A DNA stretch of 64,000 nt from Anaeramoeba flamelloides (GCA_027625915.1 JANTQA010000057.1:4836001-4900000); one strand, 5' to 3'. Positions 13,801-25,949 are shown, counted from the stretch's first letter. Notes: generated from the letters alone by a model not told the origin. A program made the numbers and translations.

Positions 13801-16800
13801 TTTTCATTTTCATTTGGGTAAAACTATTTGTCATTTGTTATTTCAACAAAAAATCGTCTACCTTATCAATTGCTTTAGACCATTTAAAAATTCAACTTTA
13901 ATGTGCTAAAATTGTAAAATTAAAAAAATTTTCCATTGAATTTCCAATATTTTTTTGTGTAATTTTATTTTTTCTTCAATGATTAGTATCATCATATATT
14001 CTTCTAAAATTAAATTCTGTTGTAAATGATGTAAATGGTTTTAGTTCTTAATTGTTCACTCACCTCTAAAAAATATATTATAAATATTATTGTACAATAG
14101 ATTATTAGATTTTTTACTAATGATCACAATTAAAAATTCATCATTTTTGGGATTTTTTTTTTTGATTTAATTTTCTAAATCTAATTATTGAAACATAAAA
14201 TAATTATATTCCAGAATTTTTTAACGAAAATTTAGAACTTCCAAAAGGTAATTATTTTTTTAATTTCTTTAATTTAAAGATTTTACCCAATAATTATTCA
14301 CATAAAAATACCAACGGTTGAATAGTTTGGTTTTCTTTTTATAAAGTAAATTGTATTTTCAATTTATTTCCAATATATCTGAAAATATTATGGATAAACC
14401 CAGGTTCTTTATGGAAAAATAATTTCAAAATTTGCCTTTTTTTTGTTTGAGAATTTAAATAATTTTTTTGATCAATAAAAAGTTTTAAGAATTTTTCTTC
14501 AAAATCCAAAAACTTCAAATTTGTAATATTTTAACTTTCCTTAGGCATTAAATCTATAAAATTGGTTCTTTTTTTAATAGTTTGTATTTTTAATTGTTTC
14601 TAAGACTCAAATCTATCAGTTTTTTCATAAAAAAAAATCGAAAAAGAATAAAAAATTTCTTTTTTCTTTTTTTGAATTTCACAATCATTAAAAAAATTTT
14701 TTTATAAAAATTAATTATATGCTAAATTTTAACTTTTTAATAACTTCAATTATAATAAACACAATGATTAATCAATGATCTTTAGATAATTAAATATTTT
14801 TTTATAGATATTTTACAATTTTAGTTGAAAAATCCAATTTGTGGATTTTCTTTAGAATTTAATAGTAAAAAATTTGAAAATTTTTTCTTCACAGAAAAGA
14901 AGATATTTTATAATATTTTAAAAATATTTTAAATCTGACAAATATCTTTGAAATATATAATCAATTATTTTGACTATTAAAGAATTATTTGTTCTTTTAA
15001 ATGGAAAAAATATTTTTTGTTTTTGATTTTTCTTTAGATTTTTTTTTAATTTTTGTAATAAACAGAAAATTTATTCAAATTTTCGGTTTATTTCTCAAAA
15101 ATTTAAAAAAAACCTGCATTTAGTTTTTCCAGAATTTAAAAGAATTGAGTAAAATTAAAGATTTTATTAAATTCTTTTGAACAATGAAAAACCTAGGATT
15201 CGAAATATTTATCATCGGATATTTTTTTCGAGGCATTTGGGTTTTTTTAGATAAGTGGAGTGTGATCAAAACTATTAGTTATTCTCTATTTTGAAAAATA
15301 TCCTAAAGTTGAATTTGACAAAAATTCATTGTTAAATCCATTTAAAATTTATAATCCAAAATAGACCTTTATTTCTAGACAAGAGACTTTTTAAAATCAA
15401 AGTACTATTTACAAGAATAAATACAACAGCTTCAAGATTTTTAAGAACTGGAATATTGATTAAAGCAGTGAAAAAAATACCGGGCCTGAAAAAAATCCCG
15501 GACAAGATTTTTAATTGTGAATATTAGGAAAATTATTGTGTAATTTCATTTATTTAAAAAATCAAATCCTTTTTTTTTTAAGAATCGAACTTTTTCAATT
15601 ATAACTCACCCACTTATTAGAATGATGATTAATGAAATCGCACTTGTTCAAAACACCATTCAATCAATCAAATAACAAGAATAAGAAAAATTAACATTTT
15701 CCAAACTCTAGTAAAACTTAATAAAACTCAATTGTTTTCAAAAAAAGTTGATCAACATATGCTATCAAACAATTAATCTAGTATTCTAGAGACATCTTAC
15801 TTTGATGAACTTTAGGTAGGTTTATTACTAATCTCATAAAAAATTGGTTATTTATAATAAGGATTTGATTGGAAATAATTGAAATTATAAACTAAATTTC
15901 ATAATAAATGGCACACCTTACATTTGAATAATGAATTGCTTTTGTATCGTTTTGAATTTTTTCTTCTCACAATGAAAAGTTTGTAAATAAATCATTTTTT
16001 CTCTTTTTTATTTTTTCAAAAGTGTTTTGTTAAAATGGAAAATGAAAATGAAAAATTGGAAAGAAGTAACAGATGAATTAATGCAAATTTTGGTTTCAAA
16101 TATGAAAAAGATATTAGATTTAGTTATTCAAATGGAAGGAGAATCGATAAATGGGTTTTTTTACTTATTTAAATTGTCTATTTTTCATGTAATGCTTCAT
16201 TCAAAATAAATGGCCCAATTTTTTTTAACAGTTTTTTTTATTTTTCTTTCTTTTATTTTTAGACAAAAAATAAATATCTCTTGAGTATAGTAAAGAATAT
16301 TAAAATCTAAATTTTTATAATATAATGGATAACTTCAATTATTAAAAATATTTTTCTTTAAAATTTGATTTTTAAAGGGCCAATTATTATGAAAGATAGT
16401 TTACAAAAATTTTACTAATATTCACAATTAAAAATCTTGTCAGGGATTTTTTTCATGTAAGATATTTTTTTCCCTCCTATATATTGTGAATAAAATCTAT
16501 TAAAAGCAAGATATTGATAATTGTGGTCATATTTTTGTCTAACTAGGGATTTTCAATCTTATTTTTTCATACTAGTGTTCTCCCTTTCAAATTATGATTT
16601 TTTTTCTTGTCGGCTGGAGTGAGTGTGAATTAAAAAAATTTTGATCACTTCTTGACAAGACTGTTTAATTGTTGATTTTTTTGAGAAAAATTAAACCAAA
16701 GAATTGGCTTTACTTCTTGTTACTACCAAAAATTTTAAATTGTGGTACTATTTAACAATAAAAAAAGAAAAAAAAAATATTTACCCAAATTTTTAGTGTC

Positions 16801-17128
16801 AAGGTTTGATCTTTAGAAGTAATTGTTTTCGTTTCAAAAGCAACACCAAGTGTCTTGGTTGATGGTGACAAATACATGTTTCAAAGTAAAGTGTCGTTTT
16901 AATTTGGATTAGAAAGAAAAAATGAGCGTTTCCTTTGATCATTGAAAAAAAGAAAAAAAGAAAAAAAGAAAAAAAGAAAAAAAGAAAAAATAAAATAAAA
17001 AAAAAGGAAAATACTTGTTTTTGTTCATCAAAAGTTTCGTTAACAAATCTTTCTACCAGGCAGGTTTTCCCAACAAGAGAGTTTCCTAAAAGAATAATTT
17101 TCATATCAGATTGTTGGTTATGCTTCAT
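4278..17128 (-). CDS. Rab24-like small GTPase, 5 exons with two giant introns
   Basis: Exons on the minus strand: 17128-17015, 16853-16785, 11404-11326, 5072-4974 and 4552-4278 (stop). All junctions are GT...AG and phases agree, giving 211 residues, a normal Rab length. Seen in order: P-loop GNSLVGKT (15-22), switch I TLGVAF (39-44), W61-D62, YYRKAKAAIICYD, GTKVD (118-122), ETSAK (150-154) and a terminal Cys-Cys for double prenylation. The stretches KAAIICYD, IYLAGTK and KYADSI resemble animal Rab24, which acts in late autophagy. The switch II signature WDTAGQ reads WDVARL here, so catalysis is probably altered. Introns are 161, 5380, 6253 and 421 bp; the two large ones are full of repeats. 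Exon joining across the large introns is inferred from phase and domain continuity. The family call is firm; the Rab24 subtype is likely. Confidence 0.85.
5355..6037 (-). mobile_element. MITE-like element, family M1, copy b (inverted)
   Basis: Matches the reverse complement of 8173-8872 over almost 690 bp, for example CCCCAAACGAAGTGTGTTGG and TTTGACTGAAAAATAGTTTA. Lies in intron 3 of the Rab gene, 2.1 kb from its inverted partner. Confidence 0.8.
6045..6210. mobile_element. Family E element, third copy
   Basis: Shares TTTACCTAAATTTAAAAGAG, CAATTACTTAGATTTG and CCTGTTTATTTTCTATTTTA with 58411-58598 and ends in AATAGAGAATAGTCCCTTA. It directly abuts M1 copy b in Rab intron 3. Confidence 0.6.
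8173..8872 (+). mobile_element. MITE-like element, family M1, copy c
   Basis: About 700 bp with termini TTTTTCAGTCAAAGAGGCCC and, inverted, TTTCGGTCAATGGGGCG. Inverted partner of copy b; together they could fold into a long hairpin in the Rab pre-mRNA. Confidence 0.8.
8873..9068. repeat. Inverted repeat joining two M1 copies
   Basis: Arms of about 45 bp (around 8868-8918 and 9028-9072) share CTGATCTCGTTTTAAACTCT as inverted copies. The arms run straight into the ends of M1 copies c and d, so they may be outer terminal repeats, or a small element inserted at the M1 tip. Confidence 0.7.
9069..9606 (+). mobile_element. MITE-like element, family M1, copy d
   Basis: Starts TTTCAGTCGATGGGTTACGG and carries the family core AAGATCTATAGTCAC and TGTTATTCTAATGTTATTG. 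More diverged than b and c; its right end is approximate. Confidence 0.6.
9840..10800. repeat. Left arm of a ~1-kb inverted repeat around Rab exon 3
   Basis: The arm pairs with 12990-13950 in inverted order over nearly its whole length: TTTAGCACCTTGAAGTTGAA, CCCCTATAAACATTATA, AACCAACCAATTTCCTAATT and ATCAAGATGAATTATTATAT each recur as their reverse complement. Exon 3 of the Rab gene lies between the arms. Confidence 0.8.
11655..12283. mobile_element. MITE-like element with TTTCACTCAAAG termini
   Basis: About 630 bp. Left end AAACTCCATTTCACTCAAAG and right end (inverted) AAACTCTTTTTCACTCAAAG form about 25-bp terminal inverted repeats, related to the M1 termini. Its interior differs from M1. 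Open frames within it are A/T-rich noise. Confidence 0.7.
12990..13950. repeat. Right arm of a ~1-kb inverted repeat around Rab exon 3
   Basis: Reverse-complement partner of 9840-10800, diverged by scattered changes and small indels. The 2.2-kb centre holds Rab exon 3 and the MITE at 11655-12283. Confidence 0.8.
15117..15190. repeat. Single type I palindrome in Rab intron 2
   Basis: TTTTCCAGAATTTAAAAGAA on the left mirrors AATTCTTTTGAA on the right around AAAGATTTTATT. Diverged solo copy. Confidence 0.55.
15465..16477. mobile_element. MITE-like element, family A, carrying a nested family B element
   Basis: Termini GTGAAAAAAATACCGGGCC and (inverted) GGAGGGAAAAAAATATC, with CAAGATTTTTAATTGTGAAT next to them on both sides, match the uninterrupted copy at 46721-47216. 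The extra length is the B element at 15888-16403. Lies in intron 2 of the Rab gene. Confidence 0.75.
15888..16403. mobile_element. MITE-like element, family B, inserted into family A
   Basis: About 516 bp with about 27-bp terminal inverted repeats: TAAACTAAATTTCATAATAA on the left and, inverted, TAAACTATCTTTCATAATAA on the right. A second, nearly full-length copy is at 36640-37156. A 60-codon open frame inside (from 16027) is disrupted in the other copy, so it is not counted as a gene. Confidence 0.8.
16945..16988. repeat. GAAAAA microsatellite in Rab intron 1
   Basis: Seven or so copies of the 6-mer AAAAAG, between the first two exons of the Rab gene. It makes long but meaningless open frames on both strands. 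Confidence 0.8.
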
Positions 17129-18526
17129 GATTTAAAAAGTATTAAAAGTATTGAAAAAATGAAAAAATTTTTCTTATTTCGCAACAAATAGGAGAAAAAA
17201 AGATTTGTCTGTAATTTAAGAATTTTATTTTAAGAAGATTTTGGTTTTGAAAGTTACTACAAACACCTGAATTATTTTTAAAACTATTCAACAAAAGATT
17301 TTTTTAATTTACACCTTTGTCTTCTTTATATGAGAATTCCTTTAAAAATAACCTTTGGCATTTAATGTGTTTGATAAATTGATAAGATAGAATTCACAAA
17401 AACAATCAGAGACAGGACTTTGATTATTTAATGTCTTTGAGGTGTTCGCAGTACCGATAAATTCATATAAATCTAAGCGAAATTTTAAACTTCAATTTTA
17501 TTTTGAAGATTATTTGACCCTAAATCTCAAATTTTCGGGTTTAAATTCAAATAAGCTCTGCAGAAAAAATTGTTCTTCAAATATCTTTGTAAAGAAGAGT
17601 TAATAAATAGTTAATTTAAATAATAACTAAAAATGGACATTCAAGCCAATATTTTTTGAAATTGTTTTTGAATTTAATTAGTTGCTCGAATTTTCTGTTT
17701 ACTATTTGTTGTGAAATAAATGAAGCAAAATTTTTATTCAACTTTCGAAATAAATAGGGCTTAAAAATCCTAGAAAATTTCAATATTTTAATTCTTGAAA
17801 TCAAGCATAAATTCTTAATTCCCTCATAGAATTGATGGTTTTGTTGATTTCTTTTTATTGTTTGGTTGGTGATTTTATTGGAAAGCTGAATGAAAATTTT
17901 GATCTTTTTATTTGTTAATACACAGTAATGAATACAATTTTTATTTCAATACTCAACTTTATATTTCTACTTTAAAAAACAAAAGATCTTTTCAAAATGA
18001 ATTAGAAACGACACTTTGAGAGGGATAATTAAGTACTTGATTGAACATTGAGATAAATAATTATTCACAAAAGTTGCTTTTATTGATTTGAGTACTCTCA
18101 AAAAGTCATGTTAGAAAAAATCAACAAATAAAATAGAGAAATGACGATTTAATACTCTGAGAGAGAATACATTCTGGAAATAACAAAAGTTGGCAGTGAA
18201 TTTGTTTGTTTGAAGTGTTCTCATTGTCTTTTTGATTTACCTCTCAATAAAGACTAAAAACATTTAATAATTGTTTGCCAAAATAACAACAAATATTGTT
18301 CTAATTAAAATAATGGATGTGTAAAGTTTTAAATAACCTTATTGAAGAGGCAAACATCAAATTTATTATTAACTTTCCTCAGGTGCGACAAAATCTCAAG
18401 ATAATCTCATAAACCGATAAAAATGTTTTTTTTTTTTTGATGTTAAGAATCTGAAACCCTATCACAATTTCTTAACGTTGATTTGTCAAAACCCCTTTGC
18501 TTTTTACCTAAACTGAATGTTTTGTA
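17129..18526. other. Shared upstream region of the divergent Rab and MFS genes
   Basis: About 1.4 kb with no exon recognised on either strand. It must hold both promoters, but no distinct promoter element stands out from the AT-rich background. Confidence 0.5.
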
Positions 18527-18805
18527 TTGATTTTTTTATCATTTTTTAAACCTGAACACGTTTGCAAGATGAAATTACTAAATGTCAAAAGCCCACTTTT
18601 TAAAATGTGGTTTCAAGTCTTTCTTCTCTCTATTTCCATTTTTATAGACGGCTCTGCAGGAACCCAAATTCTCCCTTATCTTCCTTTTATGATCAATTCT
18701 TTTGATATTGTAAAATCTAAAGCTGATATTGGTACTTATGCTGGGTGGGTGTTAGGTTGTTTTTTTATTGCGCAAATTTTTAGTTGTAAGGTCTTCAATT
18801 TTTTT

Positions 18806-18838
<33 letters not shown>

Positions 18839-21800
18839 TATGTTTTCTGTTTTCTGCTTTTTTCTTTCTGCTTTGTTCTTGTAATTTCCAATTTTTTAAA
18901 TGATTTGTTTTGACTCTTTAATTGTATTTCTTATTTCCAAAAAATGAATCCAAATTAGCTTATTTGTATGGCGATCTCGCAGACAAAGTAGGCAGAAAAC
19001 CAATAATTATTTTTGGAAATTTTTTTCGAGCTTTAACAACCCTTTTTTTTGGTTTTGCTTTGAATTTCCCATGGTTAATAATCTGGAGAAGTTTGATGGG
19101 ATTACTTTCTGGGTCTATTGGCATTAACAAAGGTAATTTTTCAGTCCAAATTCTTTGTTTTTTTTTTGAAAATCTTATCAGCAACAAATTATAATGCATA
19201 AAAACAAACCAGGTAGCACAAGCTGTTCTCATTTTTTTTTTCTTTACCCACAAACAAAGGTTACGAATTCTTCAATCCATTTTCTCACTTCACCAAAGCA
19301 TCAAGCAAAATCAGTAAAAATATTTTTTGTCCACCATTTCCCCTCTTGAATTGTTGAATGGTTGTTTTCTCTGTATTTTGAAAAATTACTGTTTAAAATA
19401 TCTTTTGGTGAAGATCTACAAAAATTTAATTCGAGAAAAGACCCTGAACAAAACCCCGAAGTTACCATTTTTGTAAATAAATTGAACGTAAAAATGAAGG
19501 AAATGTTTGGATACACTACAATTTTTTTGTTTCCCTCAAATTAGATTTAGAAAATGAGGTTTAATTTCAAATAAAATGATTGAGTAAACTTCGGGTCTTG
19601 AAACAAATGATTTCCAAACTGTGAAATAAACTTTTTTTTTTTTTGTCGAAAGGCAACATATCCTACAGTGATCAAAATAATGCGTGTCCAAAGCCAATAA
19701 ATCCGTGTTTCAAAATATAATCCGTTCTTTTTTTTCTTCTTGTTCCAATTCAACACCCAATTTACTTTCCAATTGTATACAGAAGTTAAAATCTATTTTG
19801 AAGGTAAATTCCTTGATGTTTGGAAAAATTTTTAGCACAAATTGATGATTTTTTCTACAAAATTCAAAGTTGGTGGTCAAATTTAAAATCGTCCAATAAG
19901 AAGATTTCTTTTGATGAAAATTTAATCTATTTCGATCAAGATAATAATATCTTTAACTAATTCAATTTTTTATTCTTTTTAAAAATATTTTTTTTTACAT
20001 GTTTGAAAAAATAAATAAATAAATTAGATTCTTTAAGGGTGTAAGTACATTTTCCCATTTTGAAAAATTTTAATTGTGTGAACATTACTGAAAAATTATT
20101 TTTTGAGTGCCAACAGATATTGAAACTTTGGAACCAAAACACCATTCACTAGTCTATTCGTGAAAAGAATCAAAGTAATTCAGAGTTGAATCTTAAATTT
20201 TTTGATTTTTTGAAACATTTTTTTTGATGAAATTTTTGGTTTTATTAAATTTGGTTTTGGATCTCGAGATGTGTTAATACGAACGATTGAAATTAATCAA
20301 ACAGTAAACCAAAAAAATATACCCGAAAGGGTGTGCATTTGAAACAAATATTTTCTTTTAGAAGACCAAACACGAAAGAGCACCATTCCAAATAAATTTG
20401 TTGAAATCAAGAATGAAAAAAAAAAAAATCCATAAAAGCCTATTTTAGAAGATTGGTTTTTTTCTTTATCTTCTTAATTTGTATGAATACAAACTATTTA
20501 TTACCTTGAATTTCTAGCCCCATTACTATTTATTATTATTTTATAAAACCTTTTGTAACAAATTTGCTTTCAAAATTCTTTTTTTAAAATATTTTTATCA
20601 AACAAATCCAAAACAAGGAATACTATTTCAAAAAATAAAATAAATGGGTTGAATTCTTGGAATCAAAAAACAGTTACAAATAGATTCAAATCAAAATAAT
20701 TGAAAAATCCAATAACAAATTTTTATCAGATTCAGAATTTTTTTGAGTTCTCATTTTAATGGAAAATAAATAATTATAAAATCAAACGCATTTGTCCAAT
20801 AAACCCTCATTCTCAAGAAGAATTAAAAAAATCTCTGATTTTCTTAACTAAAACTAGAATTAGATGACATAAATGAAAATTGAATTTTTAAATTCATTTT
20901 GGAAATTCTTTAGAAATAAACAGTAATTTGTTTATCAAAAATTTTCCAAACAAAATTATTTTCATAAAGAATTAAAAATAAAACCAAACAAAGAATCAGT
21001 AATTGTGTAAAATGTTATAGATAAGATCAAGTAATAAATGATTTTTATTTATTTTTTTTTGATCAATTTTTTAATTTTTTTGATTTGCGTTTTTTTGTTG
21101 GTATGAAAATATCTTATACTAGGATATATTCCACTCTAGTATTTATTACAATATCAATGTATTTGGCTAAAGAAATGATTTGAATAATTCAGTTTCACAT
21201 AAATGGTGGCACTCAAAAAATGAAAAATGTACTTACCCCCTTAAGCAGATAATAAATTTTTTTAAAAAAATATCATTGTAAATTTAAGAGCAAATTCAAA
21301 AAAATCCTTGCATCTTTGTTATTAAAAAATATTGTAAAAATCTGATTAATATAATACGAAACTACCTTTAAATATAATTTTCAGTAACGAATTATTTTTT
21401 TTTAAAAGTTTGATACATTTTTCTCATTTTCCAAAAGTTCAAAATTCATCATATTTCTGAATTATTTTCAAAAAAAGATATTTTCTTTGAAGAAGAAAAA
21501 AATCATATTATTGTATGTAAAGGAAGTATACAAAATAAAACCACAAAGTTCTGAAAATAATGCAATATCTAAAATATACTTAATAAATATTTTAAACAAA
21601 TTACAATAATTATTTTAAACATTGAAAAAGAATAATGTGTTTATTCAAAGAACATTTCGAATCAATTTCTTCTTTTATTAAACGTAAAAAATATAAGAAA
21701 AATAACCAAACAATTATTCAAAAATGTTCCCAAAATACGCATTTAAAACATGTAAAATTCAACTTATAACTTAAATACTTTTTAATTTGATTATTTCTAA

Positions 21801-23243
21801 ATCAATAATTGCTACATCAACCTGAATTATTTCAGTGAGGTATTAGCAATAACCAAAAGACTAAAAAATTAATAGATTTTACGATTATTTCTTTGATTTT
21901 TTATAATATTTTCAAACAAATAAAATCCACTCAAATTAATTATTCAAATTATAATTAGAAAAATTTTTACCATTTATTAATCAAATAACTTTTTTAAATA
22001 CAAACAATTCCTTGTTTATATTCTGAATATTTTAAAAAAATATTAGATTATCTTTTAAGTGATTGGCGTCTACCAATCCGAATACTAAGATTAAAGTATG
22101 TTTTTATTTCGGGTTAAACACATTAGTACACCATCATTCAAATGTCTCTAAAAATTTGAGATTTGTCAAATAATATTAAAAGTAGATCTCTTCAATTAAA
22201 AACGATCTTTGAATTAGTAAAAAAATCCAAGAATTTCAGAAAACAATCTACATTTTGAGACAAATTTCAAGGTTCAATTATCAATTTTCAGGTTCCAAGT
22301 TACAAAATATCTTTCTTAAATTTGTGACAAAATATCGATTGTTTAGGAAAAAATTCAATTACTTAAAAAATTGAATAATTAATCAATAGATTATTTTGAC
22401 AAATTATTTTTCAAATATTGTAAATATATTGATATTCCAACTAGCTTTATAAAAAGGAAACAAAACTAAGGAGTCTTTGGGCTTTTATATCAATAACCAT
22501 TATAAGTAAATCTTTGAAATTTAAAAATTCAAAAAATAGTTACTTTTGGAGATTCTAAATATTAATTTGTAAAGACTGGAATTCTGGAATAATTATTTGA
22601 GAAAAAAAATAAAACAGAAAAAAAAGTCAAATCCATTAAATTGGGAAACATCAATAGAAACTGAAAAGGAAAAGCAAGACCAATTAAGAAAAGAAAAAAT
22701 AAATGAATAAATTCAATATAGGGTATTAATAACAATAACAGTTTTTGATAGCTTAAAATTATTTTCATTAATTAATAATCGTAGAATCTATGATTTTATA
22801 CTTAAATCACCTTTTGGGAATTTAAGTAAAAGGACACTTAAAGTGTAATTTACACTTCCTCATCAATAAAAAAAAAAAACAATAACAGTTTTTTCATAGT
22901 GTTCTTTTATTAATCGATTTTTTTCTATGATTGATCTATTCTAAAAATTTGTTGAAATATTTGACCATTTTTGAGATCTTGACAAATGCTCTAATAGGGT
23001 TTTAATATAAAGGAGATTTAACTTGTTGTTATTCATTTGATTTAAACATATACCGAATTTCATTAAAAGTAAATTTGTTTCTTATTTTCACATTTATCAT
23101 TTTGAAATAAAAAATAGCGATGATGTCCGAAATTTGTGATGATCAGCACCTAAGCCGTTGTATGTCTTTTATTGCAAGTTCTTGGCACGCAGGGGGGAGT
23201 ATGTATTTATTTTTAAATATATTTTATAATTATACCCTTGAAA

Positions 23244-23274
<31 letters not shown>

Positions 23275-25949
23275 TCAAACGGCTTTTATTAGCTGTTTTA
23301 AAAAAGTGAGAAACAAAAGTTTTAAAAAGTGTTACTCAAACTGCTTGAATAAGTGAATCAAACAATTTGAGCAACACTTTTTAAAACTTTAGTTATCCAT
23401 TTTTTTGAAATATTTATATATTGAAAGAGATTTCTTTTAAAAACAATTTTACAGAATAACTAATATTTAATTTGCTAGGCATTTTTTTTTATTTTTTTTT
23501 TTAATACTGATACAACGATTATTATATAAATTTTGAACTATTTTATCAACAGTTATTGGATCTATAATAGGTGGATACACAGCAGAGCCAAATGTTAAAA
23601 AGGGTTCATTATTTGATCGATACCCATATTTACTTCCAAATTTCATCGCTTTCTGTGTTTCAATGGTTGGTCTTCTTCTGGTATTTTTTTTTTTAAAAGA
23701 AACACTCACAAACAAAAGATCATTATGTAAAGGTAAAAAAACCAAAAAAAATAAGAACCAGAATAAAAAGATGAAAAAAAAAACCAATGGAAATTCATTT
23801 GATGAATCTTCTGAAATAGAACAATTAATGGATTCAAAAAATGATTTAGATATTCAAGAAAATTTTACAACAACAAAATCTTCTCCAGAAAATATTGAAA
23901 TGACAGAATTTGGGTCAACAAACAGAAATGAAAATGAAAATAAAAATGAAAACGAAATTAAAAATGAAAATGAAAATAAAAATGAAAATGAAAAGGAAAA
24001 CGAAAACAAAAACAAAAATGAAAATGAAAATGAAAATAAAGATAAAAATGAAAATGAAAATGAAAAGATCAAAAATGATGATTTTAATCAAGAAACAAAT
24101 TTTTACATTTTTTTGAAACAAAATAAATATGTTTTTACAATTATTTTCTTATATGGGCTAATCGGGTAACTATTTTCCTTTTCTATCTTTTTACCAAAAA
24201 GAATTTTCATTCTTTTCGCAGATACAAATATTCAGATTCAGATTTTTTTTTTTTTTTTTGAATTCATTTAATTTTTGAAATAAATTATAGGATAATATTT
24301 CTTTTTTTTGATATGATCATTCCATTGTTAACAATTCTTCCACCAAATGAGGGTGGTGTTAATTTTACTACAAGGGATATTGGCGCTGGGAATTTAGTTT
24401 CTAGTATCTCATTCATTTTGTTTCAAGTATTAGTTTATCCATATATCACAAAAAAGGTTACAACCCTTAACATTTATAGATATTGTGCATTATTATCCGC
24501 CTTATTGATTGCATTATTCCCTCTCATTTCTAAGCTTTATAACTATGGCCGAGCTGCATACTTTACATTTTTTTTAATTATAATGTCTTTACGATCGTGT
24601 TTAGCATCTTCATCATTTACTAGTATATTCATTTTAGTTAACAAATCAGGTCCTAATTGGGCACTTTCTAGAATTAACGGTATTGGGCAGGTAGTTGTCG
24701 CAATTACTCGGGCTATTGGACCAACACGTATTGTTTTTTTTTTTTTTTTTTTTTCAAATTATTTTTTTACAATACTTTTAATATCTTTGTGCATTTTGAA
24801 AAAATTGTAGGCTTGTTGAAAATTTCACAAATTTTTGTTGATATATGATTTTTATGGTTTTTTTTTTTTGACAAAATTAATCAACCAAGATATCTTACAT
24901 ACCCACAAAACCGCCATTAATCCGCTTAAGAATTCGATAAATGATTTGAAAATAATATCATGTACCTTGAAAAAATACATTTGGTTTGATTTTCTCTAAA
25001 TCAAATAAATAACCATCAGCCTAATATGATATCTACAAATTTTTATATGAACTTTCCTGATAAACGAGAAAATTTAAAATTAAAATTTACCAAGATTTTG
25101 AATCACATACATCTATTCAAATATTTAGGGAATATTCATATTTTATACTCTGTAGGGACGAAAATACAATACCTTGACCCCTAAAATGATTTAATAGAAT
25201 GTGAATTAAAGGAAAGTCAAAATATTACAATTTTGGGATTTTTTCGAAAATTAATAAAAAAAATTTATTCTTGATCTCAAAATATAATTAATTTTCAAAC
25301 AAAACAAGACAACTTTAAAAATCATTTTTTTTTTTAATATTGTATGTACTTATCTAAATTATTGTTAAGTATATTGATACACTTGAAACAAACTATATTT
25401 CAATTAAAAAATTGTTTGAATAGATCCAGAATCACAATGAAATTTCGATTTTCAAACCTTTCAAGGTAAATTTTGAATTTGGTTAGTAAAAATGGTTTTG
25501 AATCCAAATGACAAATTTTCGAAAAAAAACCCAAAATTTTCAATTTTAACAAGATCTCTTAACTTATCATTCTGTTAATCTACTATGTATGCTACTATCC
25601 ATAAAACAAATCTGAAGAGACCATAAAATTTGAATAGTCCTTAAAGTTTATGATTAGATATTTTTTAAATAAATTTATAAAAATTTTTTTTTTTTCTTTT
25701 TCTTTTTTTTTATCTAATTAATAAATTCAACTTTATATTAATTTTCTTTTTCTTTTTCTATTTCTATTTTCTTTTCTTTTCTTTTTAATAGTTGGTGGTA
25801 ATATTTTAACATGGGGCTTAACAAATGGAAAAAAATACCCACTTAATTATCATTTTTCTTTTTATATAAATAGTTTGATTTCAATTTCCGCATTTCTTCT
25901 CAGTTTGACTGTACCAAAAAAATTAAACAAAATATTTTCAAAAAAATAA
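18527..25949 (+). CDS. Major facilitator superfamily transporter (ZIFL/DHA1-like), 6 exons
   Basis: Exons 18527-18785, 18959-19132, 23118-23198, 23553-24165, 24291-24727 and 25792-25949 join in phase to 573 residues. The first half has a membrane segment with IDGSAGTQILPYLPF, then the MFS motif A GDLADKVGRKP (91-101) in the loop after TM2, and RSLMGLLSGSIGINK plus GGIIGSIIGGY typical of TM4-TM5. The second half starts after a long hydrophilic central loop and ends with AIGPTLGGNILTW. This matches plant/fungal ZINC INDUCED FACILITATOR-LIKE and related drug:H+ antiporters; the substrate cannot be told. The central loop (about residues 294-345) is an Asn/Glu/Lys tract from a 6-bp repeat. The start could also be the Met at 18569. 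Introns are 173, 3985, 354, 125 and 1064 bp. Divergent from the Rab gene and convergent with the thioredoxin gene. Confidence 0.88.
18810..18838 (+). repeat. TCTTCTG tandem repeat in MFS intron 1
   Basis: Four copies of the 7-mer TCTTCTG shortly after the donor at 18786. Confidence 0.8.
19685..19820 (+). repeat. Dispersed repeat shared with 445-580
   Basis: Second copy of the repeat at 445-580, inside intron 2 of the MFS gene. The ends of the family are not clear. Confidence 0.7.
22370..22870 (+). repeat. Dispersed repeat shared with 43550-43780 and 57510-57600
   Basis: ACTAGCTTTATAAAAAGGAAAC and a later AATAGTTACTTTTGGAG recur at 43630-43745. Its right part (ATCTATGATTTTATACTTAA) recurs at 57525 and, inverted, at 56160-56230. 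In MFS intron 2. Confidence 0.55.
23920..24070 (+). repeat. Hexanucleotide-type repeat coding an Asn/Glu/Lys tract
   Basis: Imperfect repeats of AATGAAAATGAA and AATAAAAATGAA in frame inside exon 4 of the MFS gene. They code a run of Asn, Glu and Lys in the cytoplasmic central loop between the two six-helix halves. Confidence 0.85.
24728..25791 (+). other. Intron 5 of the MFS gene
   Basis: 1064 bp, intermediate between the small and giant introns here. AT-rich; the 3' part is a long pyrimidine tract before TTTTTAATAG. Nothing else recognised. Confidence 0.75.

Larger units (their letters stand above)
19133..23117 (+). other. Giant intron 2 of the MFS gene
   Basis: 3985 bp between ATTAACAAAG|GTAATT and AATAG|CGATGATG. 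It contains the dispersed repeats at 19685 and 22370. No other coding exon of the transporter was seen within it. Confidence 0.75.

Noticed and set aside
16027-16209. Sixty-codon frame in the family B element
   Set aside because: The second copy of the element does not keep the frame open, so it is not conserved as a protein.
23854-24121. Phe/Ser- and Ile/Phe-rich frames antisense to the MFS gene, and the Met/Lys frame in sense
   Set aside because: Shadows of the Asn/Glu/Lys microsatellite in exon 4.
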